Counted from the stretch's first letter, positions 1-9,034 are shown. The stretch: DNA of 64,000 bases from Comamonas testosteroni (GCF_014076415.1 NZ_CP043568.1:4898001-4962000), one strand, 5' to 3'. The notes: a model not told the origin generated them from the letters alone. Translations and numbers: made by a program.

Positions 1-34
1 CAATCAACGGCTTAGCGCTGCATGAAGAGGCTAG

Positions 35-105
35 TTTTGTACTCGCTTCTCATTGGTGTTGTACTTTCCGGAATTTTTCTCACTCAGTTTTGTATTTTCC
101 GAGAT
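35..105 (+). mobile_element. Left-edge motif related to the 61.7 kb transposon-end-like segment
   Basis: Three TTGTA-containing words (TTTTGTACTCGC, GTTGTACTTTCC, TTTTGTATTTTCC) and TTTTCTCACTCAGTTTTGTA at 78-97. The last differs at one base from the minus-strand sequence at 61.68 kb, in opposite orientation. The outermost TGTCGATTC part is not in the window, so either the end is upstream of base 1 or this is an old remnant. The rest of 1-273 shows no gene. Confidence 0.35.
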
Positions 106-273
106 GGCAGGCTCGGAAGCCTGGGCACAACCAACGTGGCCAACAATTTCTGACCGACTTCCCGCTGCCTTCATAGCCGAACTCGCTGGGAACTTCGGAA
201 CGAGGATGGATTACCGCAAACTGGCACACAACCTGCTTAAACCAAGCATCTTGTATACATTTGGGTATTCATC

Positions 274-2061
274 ATGCTGATTGGTTCATTTGAAGATTGG
301 AAGCGGGCTTATCAAGAAGGCGCTGACCCTGCTGCATTGCTTGAGCAGCAGCGTCGTAGCCTGGCAAGCGATGACTCGGCCTGGATCAGCTTTGCCAGTG
401 ACGCGCAATTGAAAGCGCAGTTGCTGCAACTGGAGGCACTTCAGCAAACCCAAGGTCGTGAGCGTCTTCCTTTGTTCGGCATCCCCTTTGCAGTCAAGGA
501 CAACATCGATGTGGAGGGCTTTGTCACCACGGCAGCCTGCCCTGCTTTCGCCTATTCGGCACAGCGCGACGCTGTGGCAGTTCAGCGCCTCAGGCAAGCC
601 GGAGCCATTGTTCTGGGCAAGACCAATCTGGACCAGTTTGCCACCGGTCTCGTCGGAACGCGCTCGCCATTTGGTGCCGTGCCCAATACGTTTGACAGCA
701 GACTGATTTCCGGCGGCTCCAGTTCAGGCTCGGCATCTGTGGTGGCGCGTGGTCTGGTTCCATTTGCCCTGTCCACGGATACGGCTGGATCGGGCCGAAT
801 TCCTGCGGCCTTTAACCAGATCGTCGGAATCAAGCCCACTCCCGGTGCAGTGCCCGGCACTGGTTTGGTGCCTGCCTGCCGCACGCTGGATTGCATAGGC
901 GTTCTGGCGCTGAATGTGGCCGATAGCGCTCTGATTCTGTCACTCATGGAAGGGCCTGACACACAGGACAGCTATGCCAGGCCACGTCCCTTCATCGCCA
1001 AACACACCCCACTGTCTCAACTGCGCGTGGGGGTACCTGATGCACGCAAGCTTTCCAGCGACTATGAGGATGCATTTGCTGCGTTTCTTGCGCGTCTGAA
1101 GCCGCAAACCGAACGGGTGCAAACCCTGCCCTTTGATGCATTGTTTGAAGTCGCCAATCTGCTGTACTACGGCCCCTGGGTGGCTGAACGGGTGGTCGGA
1201 GCACGCGGCATCTACGAACAACAGCCAGAAGCCTTGCTGCCAGTGATTCGCCAGGTTCTGGACGTACACCAGCGCTTCAATGCTGCTGATACCTTCAACG
1301 CCCAGTACCAACTGCAAGACCTGAAACGGCAAGCCGAGAATATCTGGCAACAATGTGATGTGCTGTGTGTTCCTAGCGCACCGCGCCACCCCTCCATGGC
1401 CGAGGTGGAAGCTGACCCCATCGGCGTCAACTCGGAGATGGGAACCTATACCAATTTCGTCAATCTTCTCGGTTGGTCGGCGATCGCAATCCCTGCATCG
1501 CAACTGCCAGACGGCCTGCCCTTTGGCATCACCTTGATAGCGCCGGGCTGGCGCGAGCCGGATCTGGTGCGCTGGGCTCAGCAGTTGGAAGCACAAACCA
1601 ATCTGTGTGCCGGCGTGACAGGCCTTCCCGCCCAAAACGATGGCTCACTGCCAACATGGCTGGTACCGACACAAGGCGAGACCATCGAAGTAGCCGTGGT
1701 GGGTGCACATCTGCGAGGTATGTCTCTCAATCATGAATTGCTGGCTTGTGGTGCGCGCTTTCGCGAGGAGACGAGCACTGCCTCAAACTACCGCCTATAT
1801 GCCCTGCAAGGCACGGTACCTCCCAAACCTGGAATGGCACGGTCAGAGGAAGGGGCTGCCATCACAGTCGAGGTGTGGGACATGCCAGTTGCCAACTTTG
1901 GCCGCTTTGTAGCCGGTGTCCCAACCCCTCTGGGCATTGGTTCGGTTCAGCTACAGGATGGACGCAGCGTGAAAGGCTTTATCTGCGAAGGCCATGCATT
2001 GACACAGGCCCGGGACATCACCACGTTCGGCGGCTGGCGCGCGTACTGCCAATCTCTGTGA
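274..2061 (+). CDS. atzF: Allophanate hydrolase (amidase signature family)
   Basis: Predicted to hydrolyse allophanate (urea-1-carboxylate) to ammonia and CO2, the last step of urea, biuret or cyanurate nitrogen release. At 595 residues it has the usual AtzF/DUR1 amidase length. Amidase-signature residues are visible: Lys75 in PFAVKDNID, the Ser-rich stretch GGSSSGS at 147-153, and the nucleophile Ser173 in TDTAGSGR. Residues from about 450 on form the extra C-terminal domain of allophanate hydrolases, associated in the family with decarboxylation of the intermediate. A GntR gene follows by 65 bp on the same strand. No urea carboxylase, biuret hydrolase or cyanurate hydrolase is in the window, so the allophanate source is unknown. 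A relaxed-specificity amidase is the alternative. Confidence 0.88.
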   Translation: MLIGSFEDWKRAYQEGADPAALLEQQRRSLASDDSAWISFASDAQLKAQLLQLEALQQTQGRERLPLFGIPFAVKDNIDVEGFVTTAACPAFAYSAQRDAVAVQRLRQAGAIVLGKTNLDQFATGLVGTRSPFGAVPNTFDSRLISGGSSSGSASVVARGLVPFALSTDTAGSGRIPAAFNQIVGIKPTPGAVPGTGLVPACRTLDCIGVLALNVADSALILSLMEGPDTQDSYARPRPFIAKHTPLSQLRVGVPDARKLSSDYEDAFAAFLARLKPQTERVQTLPFDALFEVANLLYYGPWVAERVVGARGIYEQQPEALLPVIRQVLDVHQRFNAADTFNAQYQLQDLKRQAENIWQQCDVLCVPSAPRHPSMAEVEADPIGVNSEMGTYTNFVNLLGWSAIAIPASQLPDGLPFGITLIAPGWREPDLVRWAQQLEAQTNLCAGVTGLPAQNDGSLPTWLVPTQGETIEVAVVGAHLRGMSLNHELLACGARFREETSTASNYRLYALQGTVPPKPGMARSEEGAAITVEVWDMPVANFGRFVAGVPTPLGIGSVQLQDGRSVKGFICEGHALTQARDITTFGGWRAYCQSL

Positions 2062-2126
2062 AGCACGCTGCGGCGCACAGCCCCCGTGCGGCGCTGCAGC
2101 CAAAGAAAAAACAAGGAGCCCCCATC

Positions 2127-2804
2127 ATGTCTTCCACCAGCCTCGCCAGCCTTGCTTACGAAAAACTACGCCAAGCCTTGGATAATTTTCAATATGTGCC
2201 TGGTGACCGCTTTAGCGAAAACGAAGTAGGCGCGGATCTCGGCATGAGCCGAACCCCTGTGCGCGAGGCGCTCGTACGCCTTCAGCGCGAAGGATATATC
2301 TCCGTCATACCCAAGCTCGGTTGGATCGTGAACAGCATTGACTTCACGATGTTCGAGCAGTTGTACGACGTGCGTTCGATACTGGAATGCGCAGCGCTGG
2401 ATCTACTTGTGCAGACTTCCGACCTGGAAATACGTTTGCATGAGCTGACCACACTATGGTGTATCCCCGCGCCACAACGGCTGTCTGAAATAGCCACTGT
2501 CTCGCGCAACGATGAGCAGTTTCACATGGCCTTGGTGGCGGCCAGCGGCAATCAGGAGATGACTCGCATCCATCGCGATATAACTGACCGAATTCGTATC
2601 GTGCGGCGTCTGGAGTTCACGCGCAACTACCGCATTGACGTGACCTACGAGGAGCATGGCAACATCCTCAAAGCATTGCTATGCCGAGACGGCTTGCAGG
2701 CCAAGTCTTTGCTACAGCAACATATCCGTGTCAGCCGTGATGAGGTAAAAAACATCACCTTGCATACCCTGCAGAATGCGAGACAGAAACAGCCTTCCCT
2801 TTAA
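2127..2804 (+). CDS. GntR-family transcriptional regulator (FCD-type)
   Basis: A 225-residue regulator with an N-terminal winged helix (SENEVGADLGMSRTPVREAL around residues 33-52, a typical GntR recognition region) and an all-helical FCD-like C-terminal effector domain. The start is set by AAGGAG at 2113-2118, 8 bp before the ATG; the upstream in-frame extension overlaps atzF and is rejected. It lies just behind allophanate hydrolase and is convergent with the hydrolase/ABC-transporter operon, so it probably controls use of the amide or urea-like substrate. The ligand is not known. Confidence 0.85.
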   Translation: MSSTSLASLAYEKLRQALDNFQYVPGDRFSENEVGADLGMSRTPVREALVRLQREGYISVIPKLGWIVNSIDFTMFEQLYDVRSILECAALDLLVQTSDLEIRLHELTTLWCIPAPQRLSEIATVSRNDEQFHMALVAASGNQEMTRIHRDITDRIRIVRRLEFTRNYRIDVTYEEHGNILKALLCRDGLQAKSLLQQHIRVSRDEVKNITLHTLQNARQKQPSL

Positions 2805-2834
2805 GTTTCACGACCACTGTCGTTGATATTCGGG

Positions 2835-3647
2835 TCACCGATGCTGTAGCAAGGCCTGCAGCAGCACGCCATCCTCGTGAGCCAGCGCATTCAGGATGCT
2901 GAAGTGATCCGCGCCTTCTACAACGACGTCTGCATCACCCTCCATGCCACCGCGATAAGCCGAAAAGGTTTGACTCTGCGCCTGCAACTGGGGAAGTTCG
3001 GCCGTTCCATAGGCTGTCACAAACGGCTTGCGTGTTGCAGGCAGACATAAGGGACTCAGTTGCTCGATTTCTTCGATGGATAGCCGGAGCGCCTGGTTCA
3101 GATAGGTATGAGCAATCGGTGCCAGGTCGTAGATTCCGCTGATGCCCAGACCTGCAACCACTCCCTCACAATTGAAGCCCATCGCGGTGAGATGCCCCCC
3201 TGCAGACCAACCGCATAGCAGGATGCGTCCGTTACCGCGCTGCTGCAAGGCATGGCTGCGGACAGCCGCGATGCCTGATCTCACCTGCTCCACGATTTGA
3301 GTTAGCGTGGCCTCGGGAGCCAGCGTATATCCAATCAGAGCAGCGTTGAGGCCATGCGCGAGCGCACCCTGAGCCACAAACCGAAAAGTGTTCTTATGGC
3401 GCATCTGCCAATAGCCGCCGTGAATGAACAGCAGCGTGCTGGCACCTCTCTCACCTTCAAAGAAGTCATAGCGCAAACGCTCTGCCGTACCAAACGGCAC
3501 ATCCAGTTGCCCTGCAGATCGCTGCGCCAACTCGACACTGCGAACTTCAAAATCAGCGAGCTGCTGGGCGCTATCCGTGACGGCGCGGGTGTTGTCGTAG
3601 GCCGCATCACGCGCGGCCTGCGACAGGCTCAACAAACAGTCCAGCAT
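2835..3647 (-). CDS. Alpha/beta hydrolase, kynurenine-formamidase/esterase-like
   Basis: A 270-residue alpha/beta hydrolase. The HGG oxyanion-hole motif (FIHGGYW, about residues 74-80), nucleophile elbow GWSAGG (about 146-151) and late His in ADHFSIL (about 247-253) resemble kynurenine formamidase-like and HSL-type esterases. Its start overlaps the stop of the upstream ABC ATPase by one base (TGATG), indicating translational coupling in an operon with the importer. A likely role is hydrolysis of the imported ester or amide so that nitrogen reaches allophanate hydrolase. That role is inferred from context; the substrate cannot be read from sequence. Confidence 0.75.
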   Translation of the reverse strand: MLDCLLSLSQAARDAAYDNTRAVTDSAQQLADFEVRSVELAQRSAGQLDVPFGTAERLRYDFFEGERGASTLLFIHGGYWQMRHKNTFRFVAQGALAHGLNAALIGYTLAPEATLTQIVEQVRSGIAAVRSHALQQRGNGRILLCGWSAGGHLTAMGFNCEGVVAGLGISGIYDLAPIAHTYLNQALRLSIEEIEQLSPLCLPATRKPFVTAYGTAELPQLQAQSQTFSAYRGGMEGDADVVVEGADHFSILNALAHEDGVLLQALLQHR

Positions 3648-4447
3648 CAGGCAGCCTTGGCGTGATGCGCCACATGACTGCTGAGCATTTCCGTCAGCTC
3701 TTTGCGCACCAGGTTGAATTCCGGTGCAGTGATATGGCGCGGGCGCTCCAGTGGAATACGATAGTCACGCTCCACACGGCCTGGACCGGCCGTCATGACC
3801 ACCACGCGGTCGGCCAGCAAAACAGCCTCCTCCACTGCATGGGTGACGAAAATCACGGTCAGCTTGGTCTTTTCCCAGATATCCAGCAGCTCCTGCTGCA
3901 GCACTTCGCGAGTCAGCGCATCCAAAGCGCCGAAAGGCTCGTCCATGAGCAGCACTTCACACTCATTGGCCAGCGCTCGCGCGATCGACACGCGCTGCTT
4001 CATGCCGCCTGACAGCTGGTTGGGAAAATGATCTGCAAACTTGGTCAGTCCTACCATGTTCAGATAGTGATCCGAGATTTCCTTGAGCTTGACCTCCGTC
4101 AGGCCTCGTTGCTTGGGACCAAATGCAATGTTCTGGCGCACAGTGAGCCATGGAAACAAACCATAGTCCTGGAACACCATGCCTCGATCCGGCCCGGGCT
4201 CGGAAATCGGCGTGTGATACATCTTGGCCACGCCCGTCGAGACTTTCTCAAAGCCCCCCATGATGCGCAGCAGCGTGGATTTGCCGCAGCCCGAAGCACC
4301 GATCAAGCAAATGAATTCGCCCTTCTGGATCTTCAGGTTCACGTCCTTCAGAGCGTGGATGGGACGGCCATTCAAACTAAAGACCTTGCTGACATTGGCA
4401 ATGTCCAGAATGGGCGCGGGAGTACGGTGAGCAAGGATTTCAGACAT
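3647..4447 (-). CDS. ABC transporter ATP-binding protein (taurine/nitrate/sulfonate type)
   Basis: A 266-residue ATPase with Walker A GASGCGKS, signature LSGGMKQR, Walker B VLLMDEPFGALD and a switch His in FVTHAVEEA. This is the standard layout of SsuB/TauB/NrtD-class importers. The start is the ATG at 4447, which overlaps the permease stop by 8 bases; the longer reading frame would run far into the permease gene. It energises the permease at 4440-5339 with the binding protein at 5421-6359. Downstream coupling to a hydrolase suggests uptake of an organic nitrogen compound rather than a sulfonate, but this is inference. Confidence 0.9.
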   Translation of the reverse strand: MSEILAHRTPAPILDIANVSKVFSLNGRPIHALKDVNLKIQKGEFICLIGASGCGKSTLLRIMGGFEKVSTGVAKMYHTPISEPGPDRGMVFQDYGLFPWLTVRQNIAFGPKQRGLTEVKLKEISDHYLNMVGLTKFADHFPNQLSGGMKQRVSIARALANECEVLLMDEPFGALDALTREVLQQELLDIWEKTKLTVIFVTHAVEEAVLLADRVVVMTAGPGRVERDYRIPLERPRHITAPEFNLVRKELTEMLSSHVAHHAKAA

Positions 4448-5339
4448 TGTGTTGCGGGCTCCACTTGAGAAGACGATTGTTGAGTGCGACCAGCAGACGG
4501 TCGGTGACAAAGCCAGTGAAGCCGATGACGACCATGCCGGCAATCACCACATCAGTGCGCGAGAGCATGCGACCGTCCATGATGGCGGCCCCCAGTCCTT
4601 CGGGAACGCCCGTCATCTCACCGACCACGATCAAAAACCATGCAATGCCGTGACCCAGGCGCAGGCCATTGAAGATGGATGGCATGGCCGCTGGCAGCAC
4701 CACCTGACGAAACATGGAAGCGCCCTGACAGCCCAGCATGGCGGCGGCTTCAAACAGACGAGGCTCCACCGACTTCACGCCAAAGGTGGTGTTGATGACA
4801 ATGGGAAAAAACGCCCCAAGGAACACCAAGAAGATGGCCGCGTTGGGGCCGACACCGAAGAAGATCATTGACAGCGGAAGCCATGCCGTCACAGGCACAG
4901 GGCGCAACATTTGCAGCGTGGGGTCTACAAAACGGCGTACGGCGGCGTTTTTACCGATCACCAGACCCAGGGGGATGCCTAGCAGAGCAGCGAGTCCAAA
5001 AGCCCCGTAAACACGAGACATGGACTTCAACCAGTGAATACCCAAAGTTTCGCTGAAGGCATCGTCATAGATACCGCCAAACGCGAAGTCCCACAGCATC
5101 AACCCGACTTCCTTGGGCGAAGGAACCAGCATGGTTCCGGTCGCACGCACGGCCAAGTCCCAAGCGATCAGCAGCAGCAGTGGGAGCACAGCAGGCACCA
5201 GCCAGGTCGTCATCCAAACCTTGGCGGCACTAGGTTGCGGCGGCATAACCAAATCCGCAGAAATTGAAGCAGCATGATTGACAGGCAGTGCGGGCGCTAC
5301 AGCAGCACGCGCTTGAGGGTCAAGAGTGGAGGACGACAT
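4440..5339 (-). CDS. ABC transporter permease (SsuC/TauC-like)
   Basis: A 299-residue inner-membrane permease with about six hydrophobic segments, starting near residue 52 (LVPAVLPLLLLIAWDLAV). The EAA-loop region EAAAMLGCQGASMFRQVVLP contacts the ATPase. A hydrophilic N-terminal tail of about 45 residues precedes the first membrane segment. The chosen ATG gives MSSSTLDP; an upstream in-frame ATG would add eight residues. It is the middle gene of the binding protein-permease-ATPase-hydrolase operon and overlaps the ATPase gene by 8 bp. Confidence 0.88.
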   Translation of the reverse strand: MSSSTLDPQARAAVAPALPVNHAASISADLVMPPQPSAAKVWMTTWLVPAVLPLLLLIAWDLAVRATGTMLVPSPKEVGLMLWDFAFGGIYDDAFSETLGIHWLKSMSRVYGAFGLAALLGIPLGLVIGKNAAVRRFVDPTLQMLRPVPVTAWLPLSMIFFGVGPNAAIFLVFLGAFFPIVINTTFGVKSVEPRLFEAAAMLGCQGASMFRQVVLPAAMPSIFNGLRLGHGIAWFLIVVGEMTGVPEGLGAAIMDGRMLSRTDVVIAGMVVIGFTGFVTDRLLVALNNRLLKWSPQHNV

Positions 5340-5420
5340 GGCAAAGATTCCAAAAGCAAGCAATTGCAGCTCAACGACGTCTAGACCTGACCGCGCTGTG
5401 CACAGCCAGGCCGCGCCGCG

Positions 5421-6359
5421 TTACTTGGGGTTAAAACCCGTCACGATGAAGCTGCTGTAATCAGGCAACTTACGAATCTGCTTGCGCTCCAGCATCAGCG
5501 AGCCGTAGTACTTGCTGCGGTTGATCCAGTCCTGATCAATCTTCCATGTCAGCTCCACATTGTCGGCAGCCAGATTGGCCACATCGGCGGGCAGGCCCAG
5601 CTTGGCCCCCGCCATCTGTACCAGCTCAGGACGATGGGCCATGGCGTATTCGGAGGCCTTGCGGTGAATCTCCAGGAATACCTTGGTCAGTTCTGGATCG
5701 CTTTTGACAGTGTCGGCATGGGTGGTCATGACCATGTTGACCTTGCCAGTGGGCGTGCTGTAAGGAAACTCGAGAACCTTGCCCACACCGCGAATAGCGC
5801 TGATGGAAGGGCCAGGTTCTGCCCCAACATAGCCATCGATATCGCCACGCTCCAACGCACCCGCCATCTCGCTGAAGGACACGCGCACGGACTTCAGGTC
5901 CTTGAGCGTCATGCCTTCAGCCTTCAGACGATCCAGAAACACGGCTTCCTGCGTGGAGCCGGGCAGAATGCCCACTCGCTTGCCCTTGAGTTCCTTGAAG
6001 TTGCCAATGCCGCTGTTCTTGCCCACCACAATCGCCATCCCACCGTTGCAAGTCGGCGCGACGATGACCACAGGCTCGCCCGCAGCAGCACCCAGGGTGG
6101 CAGCGGCCAAACCATAGGTACCGAAATCCACAGATTTGGTAACTATCGCATTCTTGCCATCGGTAGGTGTTTCAAACGGGATGACTTCGATCTTGTAGCC
6201 CGCTGGCGTGAACTTATCGTAGAAATAAGGTGTTATGCCATGAATGAGTTTGAGCGTCCCCACCTTGATGACCTTGTCAGCAGCCTGTGCTGGAGCCGTC
6301 ACAGACAAGGCCATGGCAGTAGTAGTCAAAGAAGCGAGCAAAAGACGGCGAGACAGCAT
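5421..6359 (-). CDS. ABC transporter periplasmic substrate-binding protein (NMT1/TauA-like)
   Basis: A 312-residue periplasmic binding protein of the NMT1/THI5-like fold used by taurine, nitrate and aliphatic-sulfonate importers. It has a clear Sec signal peptide (Arg-Arg start, hydrophobic core, cleavage after APAQA near residue 26) and the family stretch LKGKRVGILPGSTQEAVFLD. It is the first gene of the minus-strand operon running to 2835. The ligand is unknown; linkage to allophanate hydrolase makes a urea-, amide- or pyrimidine-like nitrogen source plausible. Confidence 0.87.
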   Translation of the reverse strand: MLSRRLLLASLTTTAMALSVTAPAQAADKVIKVGTLKLIHGITPYFYDKFTPAGYKIEVIPFETPTDGKNAIVTKSVDFGTYGLAAATLGAAAGEPVVIVAPTCNGGMAIVVGKNSGIGNFKELKGKRVGILPGSTQEAVFLDRLKAEGMTLKDLKSVRVSFSEMAGALERGDIDGYVGAEPGPSISAIRGVGKVLEFPYSTPTGKVNMVMTTHADTVKSDPELTKVFLEIHRKASEYAMAHRPELVQMAGAKLGLPADVANLAADNVELTWKIDQDWINRSKYYGSLMLERKQIRKLPDYSSFIVTGFNPK

Positions 6360-6841
6360 GGCAATTCCTTTGTAGAGGAGTCAAAGAGAGAACGCGTGCC
6401 ACTTGAATACATGCCTGTACACAAGTGCTTTAAACACTCAAAGCAAGCACCGTGCCAATCTCGCTTCCTCTTTGAAAATTGCCGAACTCCCTCACCCAAA
6501 CACCGTTTTCGTGCGTCCATCCCCGTGGACATGCGCTATTTCAGCTCACCATGCACCGAAATGGACTACGAATTCTCGTACCGCTCCAAAGTTGAAAACC
6601 TCAGAACTTAGGTCGGTGATATCAATCGCCAACACAGCACTAGCGATTTAGCTAGCGCCAGTGAAAGAGCCTGTAGCAAGCCTCCCAGCATGGGGATTCG
6701 TAGAGTGACTCGCACATCCGATATGCGGATTTCACATATCAGCCTCTGAGCTTCTCGTCTTGTTGTGTGGCAGCCCGCCTCCGAGAATCATTTTCAGATT
6801 CTTCAATACCGGCAACTGCTGACAACTCACGAGAAAAAGTC
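6360..6841. other. Divergent intergenic region between ABC operon and aromatic operon
   Basis: A 480-bp stretch with no convincing gene. It must carry the promoters of two divergent operons: the minus-strand ABC importer and the plus-strand SDR/Rieske operon. The only clear element is a short palindrome at 6716-6730, listed separately. Confidence 0.6.
6716..6730 (+). promoter_or_regulatory. Candidate IclR-type operator before the SDR/Rieske operon
   Basis: ATCCG-ATATG-CGGAT is a perfect 5-bp inverted repeat around a 5-bp spacer, about 110 bp before the SDR start. Its form resembles IclR-family operators (TTCCG-like half sites around an AT-rich centre). No stand-alone IclR gene was found in the window; the only IclR-like sequence is the C-terminal half of the flavin reductase at 27818-29002. 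Short palindromes arise by chance, so confidence is low. Confidence 0.35.
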
Positions 6842-7759
6842 ATGGATAGACTCAAGGACAAAGTCGCCATTGTGTTTGGTGCGGGTCCCAATATCGGCGG
6901 CACGATTGCTCACTTCATGGCTCGCGAAGGTGCACGCGTTTGCGTCACCGATGTAAGCGAATCCGCAGCAAACGACACAGTCAACTTTCTACGCGAGCGC
7001 GGACTTGAAGCCTTTGCTATGCAAGGCAATGCTCGCGTCGATGCCGACGTTAAACGCGCAGTGGACGAAACCATGGCCCGTTACGGACGCCTCGACATTT
7101 CGGTGAATATGGCCGGACGCGTTCACTGGAGCCATGTTCTGGACATGAAGCACGACGACTGGGACGACTCTGTCGCTAGCTTTGCTACCGCCGCGCTGAT
7201 CACCACGCAACACTGTGCGCGTGCAATGATCAAATCAGGTAACGGTGGCAGCATGATCCACATCCTTTCCACCGCGGCACACTTTGGCGAAGCCGATGGC
7301 GCAGCCTACTGCTCTGCCAAAGCCGGCTTGCTAAGTTTCGTTCGCTCGTCTGCGCTGGATCTCGCACATCTGGGCATCCGTGTGAACAGCGTCACACCTT
7401 GCTCCATGGAACACCAACTATGGACCACCATGCGGGACGAAATGTTCAATCCCGAATGGAAGACACCCACTAGCAAGGGCTTCTACTCGCGCCAGGAATA
7501 TCTCGATCAGATGCCGCTTCGTCGCTTTCCACGCGCATCCGATCTTGCATGGGCGACCGTGTTCCTCGCATCCGACGAGTCGGCGTGCATGACGGGCTCA
7601 GACATGGCCGTAGATGGGGGGTTGCGGCACAAGTATCCCACTTGGTCCCCGGGTCGCCACTACCCGCTAGACGTCAAGGACTACGCCCGCTCCATTGAGT
7701 GGACGAAATATGGTGAACCACAGGGCCCGCTCACGGACCTGATGGGCGAACCCGTCTGA
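6842..7759 (+). CDS. SDR-family NAD(P)-dependent dehydrogenase
   Basis: A 305-residue short-chain dehydrogenase/reductase. The N-terminal cofactor loop is GAGPNIGGTIA (about residues 14-24), NMAG is near residue 90, and the active site is formed by a Ser before AHFGEADG and the YCSAK motif. A C-terminal extension beyond about 255 is longer than in classical SDRs. The start ATG gives MDRLKDKVAIVFG, the usual SDR beginning; the earlier frame extension was rejected. It is first in the plus-strand aromatic operon and may oxidise a cis-diol or alcohol formed by the Rieske oxygenase that follows; the exact reaction is inferred. Confidence 0.85.
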   Translation: MDRLKDKVAIVFGAGPNIGGTIAHFMAREGARVCVTDVSESAANDTVNFLRERGLEAFAMQGNARVDADVKRAVDETMARYGRLDISVNMAGRVHWSHVLDMKHDDWDDSVASFATAALITTQHCARAMIKSGNGGSMIHILSTAAHFGEADGAAYCSAKAGLLSFVRSSALDLAHLGIRVNSVTPCSMEHQLWTTMRDEMFNPEWKTPTSKGFYSRQEYLDQMPLRRFPRASDLAWATVFLASDESACMTGSDMAVDGGLRHKYPTWSPGRHYPLDVKDYARSIEWTKYGEPQGPLTDLMGEPV

Positions 7760-7785
7760 CCCCCACCCTGCATCGGAGACAAACA

Positions 7786-8988
7786 ATGAGTCAACTCGAC
7801 GAGCGCCGCCTCGCACGCGCCGCGCAATTCAACCGCCTCACCGAAAGCAGTCCCCACACAGACATGGGCAAGCTGCTACGCCAGTTCTGGCAGCCCATCG
7901 CGCTGAGCGAAAGCGTGGAAGTGGGGACGGCCATCCCGCTCAAGATAATGCACGAGGAGCTGACGCTGTATCGCGGCGCGAGCGGCAAGTTGCATCTCGT
8001 GGGCGGTCGCTGCGCACACCGCCGCACGTTGCTCCACACCGGATGGGTCGACGGCGAGCAGATCCGCTGCATCTACCACGGCTGGCAGTTCGACAGTACT
8101 GGCTCCTGCGTCAACCGCCCCGCCGAAGCCGACACCGGTATGCCGCGCACCAAGATCGCGGGTTACCCCGTCAAGGAATATCAGGGTCTGGTGTTCGCCT
8201 ACATGGGTGAAGGCGAAGCCCCCGAGTTCGATCTGCCGCGCAAGCTGCTGACCGAGCGCGAAGGCGCCATCGTTGCCAACGGCATGGAGCGCTGGGACAA
8301 CAACTGGTTCCAGCAAGTAGAGAACTCGATGGACGCAGTGCACGTGAGCTTTGTGCACATGGCACTCACCGTCGGCGCCTTCGGCAAGGCCGTGACCACC
8401 GGCATTCCCGAACTAAGCTACGAAGAAACGTCTGCCGGCATCCGCCAGACTGCTCGCCGCAGCAAGGACAACATACGCCAGAGTGACTGGACTTTCCCGA
8501 ACAACAATCACATCACAGTGCCAGGCCTGACGCCTGACGACCCGTGGCTCGACGTGTTTGTCTGGATGACGCCCAACGACGATCTGAACACCACGCGCTT
8601 CATGATCTACAGCCTGCCGCCGGGTGCCAGCGAAGCCTCGCGCATGCGCTTCAAGGCCTACTTCGCCAAGTACGGCAAGTACGACCCGGCGGACCACCAT
8701 GACGAGTTGTTCAGCTCGCGCGTCTGGAAGGATCCGGAAGACACCTTCGTGGGCCTGACCGCCGCGCAGGACTACCTGTCCATCCGTGGACAGGAGCGCG
8801 TGACCAAGCGTGAGGACGAGATTCTAGGTCGCTCGGACCTTGGCATCGTCACGCTGCGCAAGCTGTTCTGGCGGGAGCTCGATCTGGTACGCGCAGGTCA
8901 GCCAATTAAGACGTGGTCGTCGCTTGATGAACCTGTCGAGCTGCCACATCAGCCCGGAGACGAGCCCGCAGTCGCCGCACAGGCCTGA
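7786..8988 (+). CDS. Rieske non-heme iron oxygenase, large subunit
   Basis: A 400-residue ring-hydroxylating or demethylating oxygenase of the phthalate-dioxygenase-like class. Rieske cluster ligands are Cys76-x-His78 and Cys95-x2-His98. The mononuclear iron site is seen in the stretch with Asn180, Asp183, His186 and His191 (ENSMDAVHVSFVH). Single-component oxygenases of this group take electrons from an FMN/[2Fe-2S] reductase, and one is encoded in the same operon at 14328-15296. The substrate is probably an aromatic carboxylate or its ether. The gene follows the SDR by 26 bp with a good ribosome site (GGAGAC). Confidence 0.9.
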   Translation: MSQLDERRLARAAQFNRLTESSPHTDMGKLLRQFWQPIALSESVEVGTAIPLKIMHEELTLYRGASGKLHLVGGRCAHRRTLLHTGWVDGEQIRCIYHGWQFDSTGSCVNRPAEADTGMPRTKIAGYPVKEYQGLVFAYMGEGEAPEFDLPRKLLTEREGAIVANGMERWDNNWFQQVENSMDAVHVSFVHMALTVGAFGKAVTTGIPELSYEETSAGIRQTARRSKDNIRQSDWTFPNNNHITVPGLTPDDPWLDVFVWMTPNDDLNTTRFMIYSLPPGASEASRMRFKAYFAKYGKYDPADHHDELFSSRVWKDPEDTFVGLTAAQDYLSIRGQERVTKREDEILGRSDLGIVTLRKLFWRELDLVRAGQPIKTWSSLDEPVELPHQPGDEPAVAAQA

Positions 8989-9003
8989 CGCAATCGCCCC
9001 TGT

Positions 9004-9034
9004 GCCGACACCGTCGTCCCACGGCGGTGTCGGC
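9004..9034 (+). terminator. Intercistronic hairpin after the Rieske oxygenase gene
   Basis: GCCGACACCG at 9004-9013 pairs perfectly with CGGTGTCGGC at 9025-9034 around an 11-base loop. The following DNA is pyrimidine-rich but has no clean T-run. Within a same-strand operon it is more likely a partial terminator or mRNA-stabilising hairpin than a full stop. Confidence 0.5.

Noticed and set aside
53..280. Short plus-strand frame of 75 codons before atzF
   Set aside because: No ribosome site, no known motif; overlaps the repeat-like left edge and the atzF start.
940..1635. Long minus-strand frame inside atzF
   Set aside because: Shadow of a high-GC coding gene; product is compositionally odd and matches no family.
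5634..6611. 325-codon plus-strand frame opposite the ABC binding protein
   Set aside because: Antisense to a clear periplasmic binding protein with signal peptide; His/Arg-rich shadow product.
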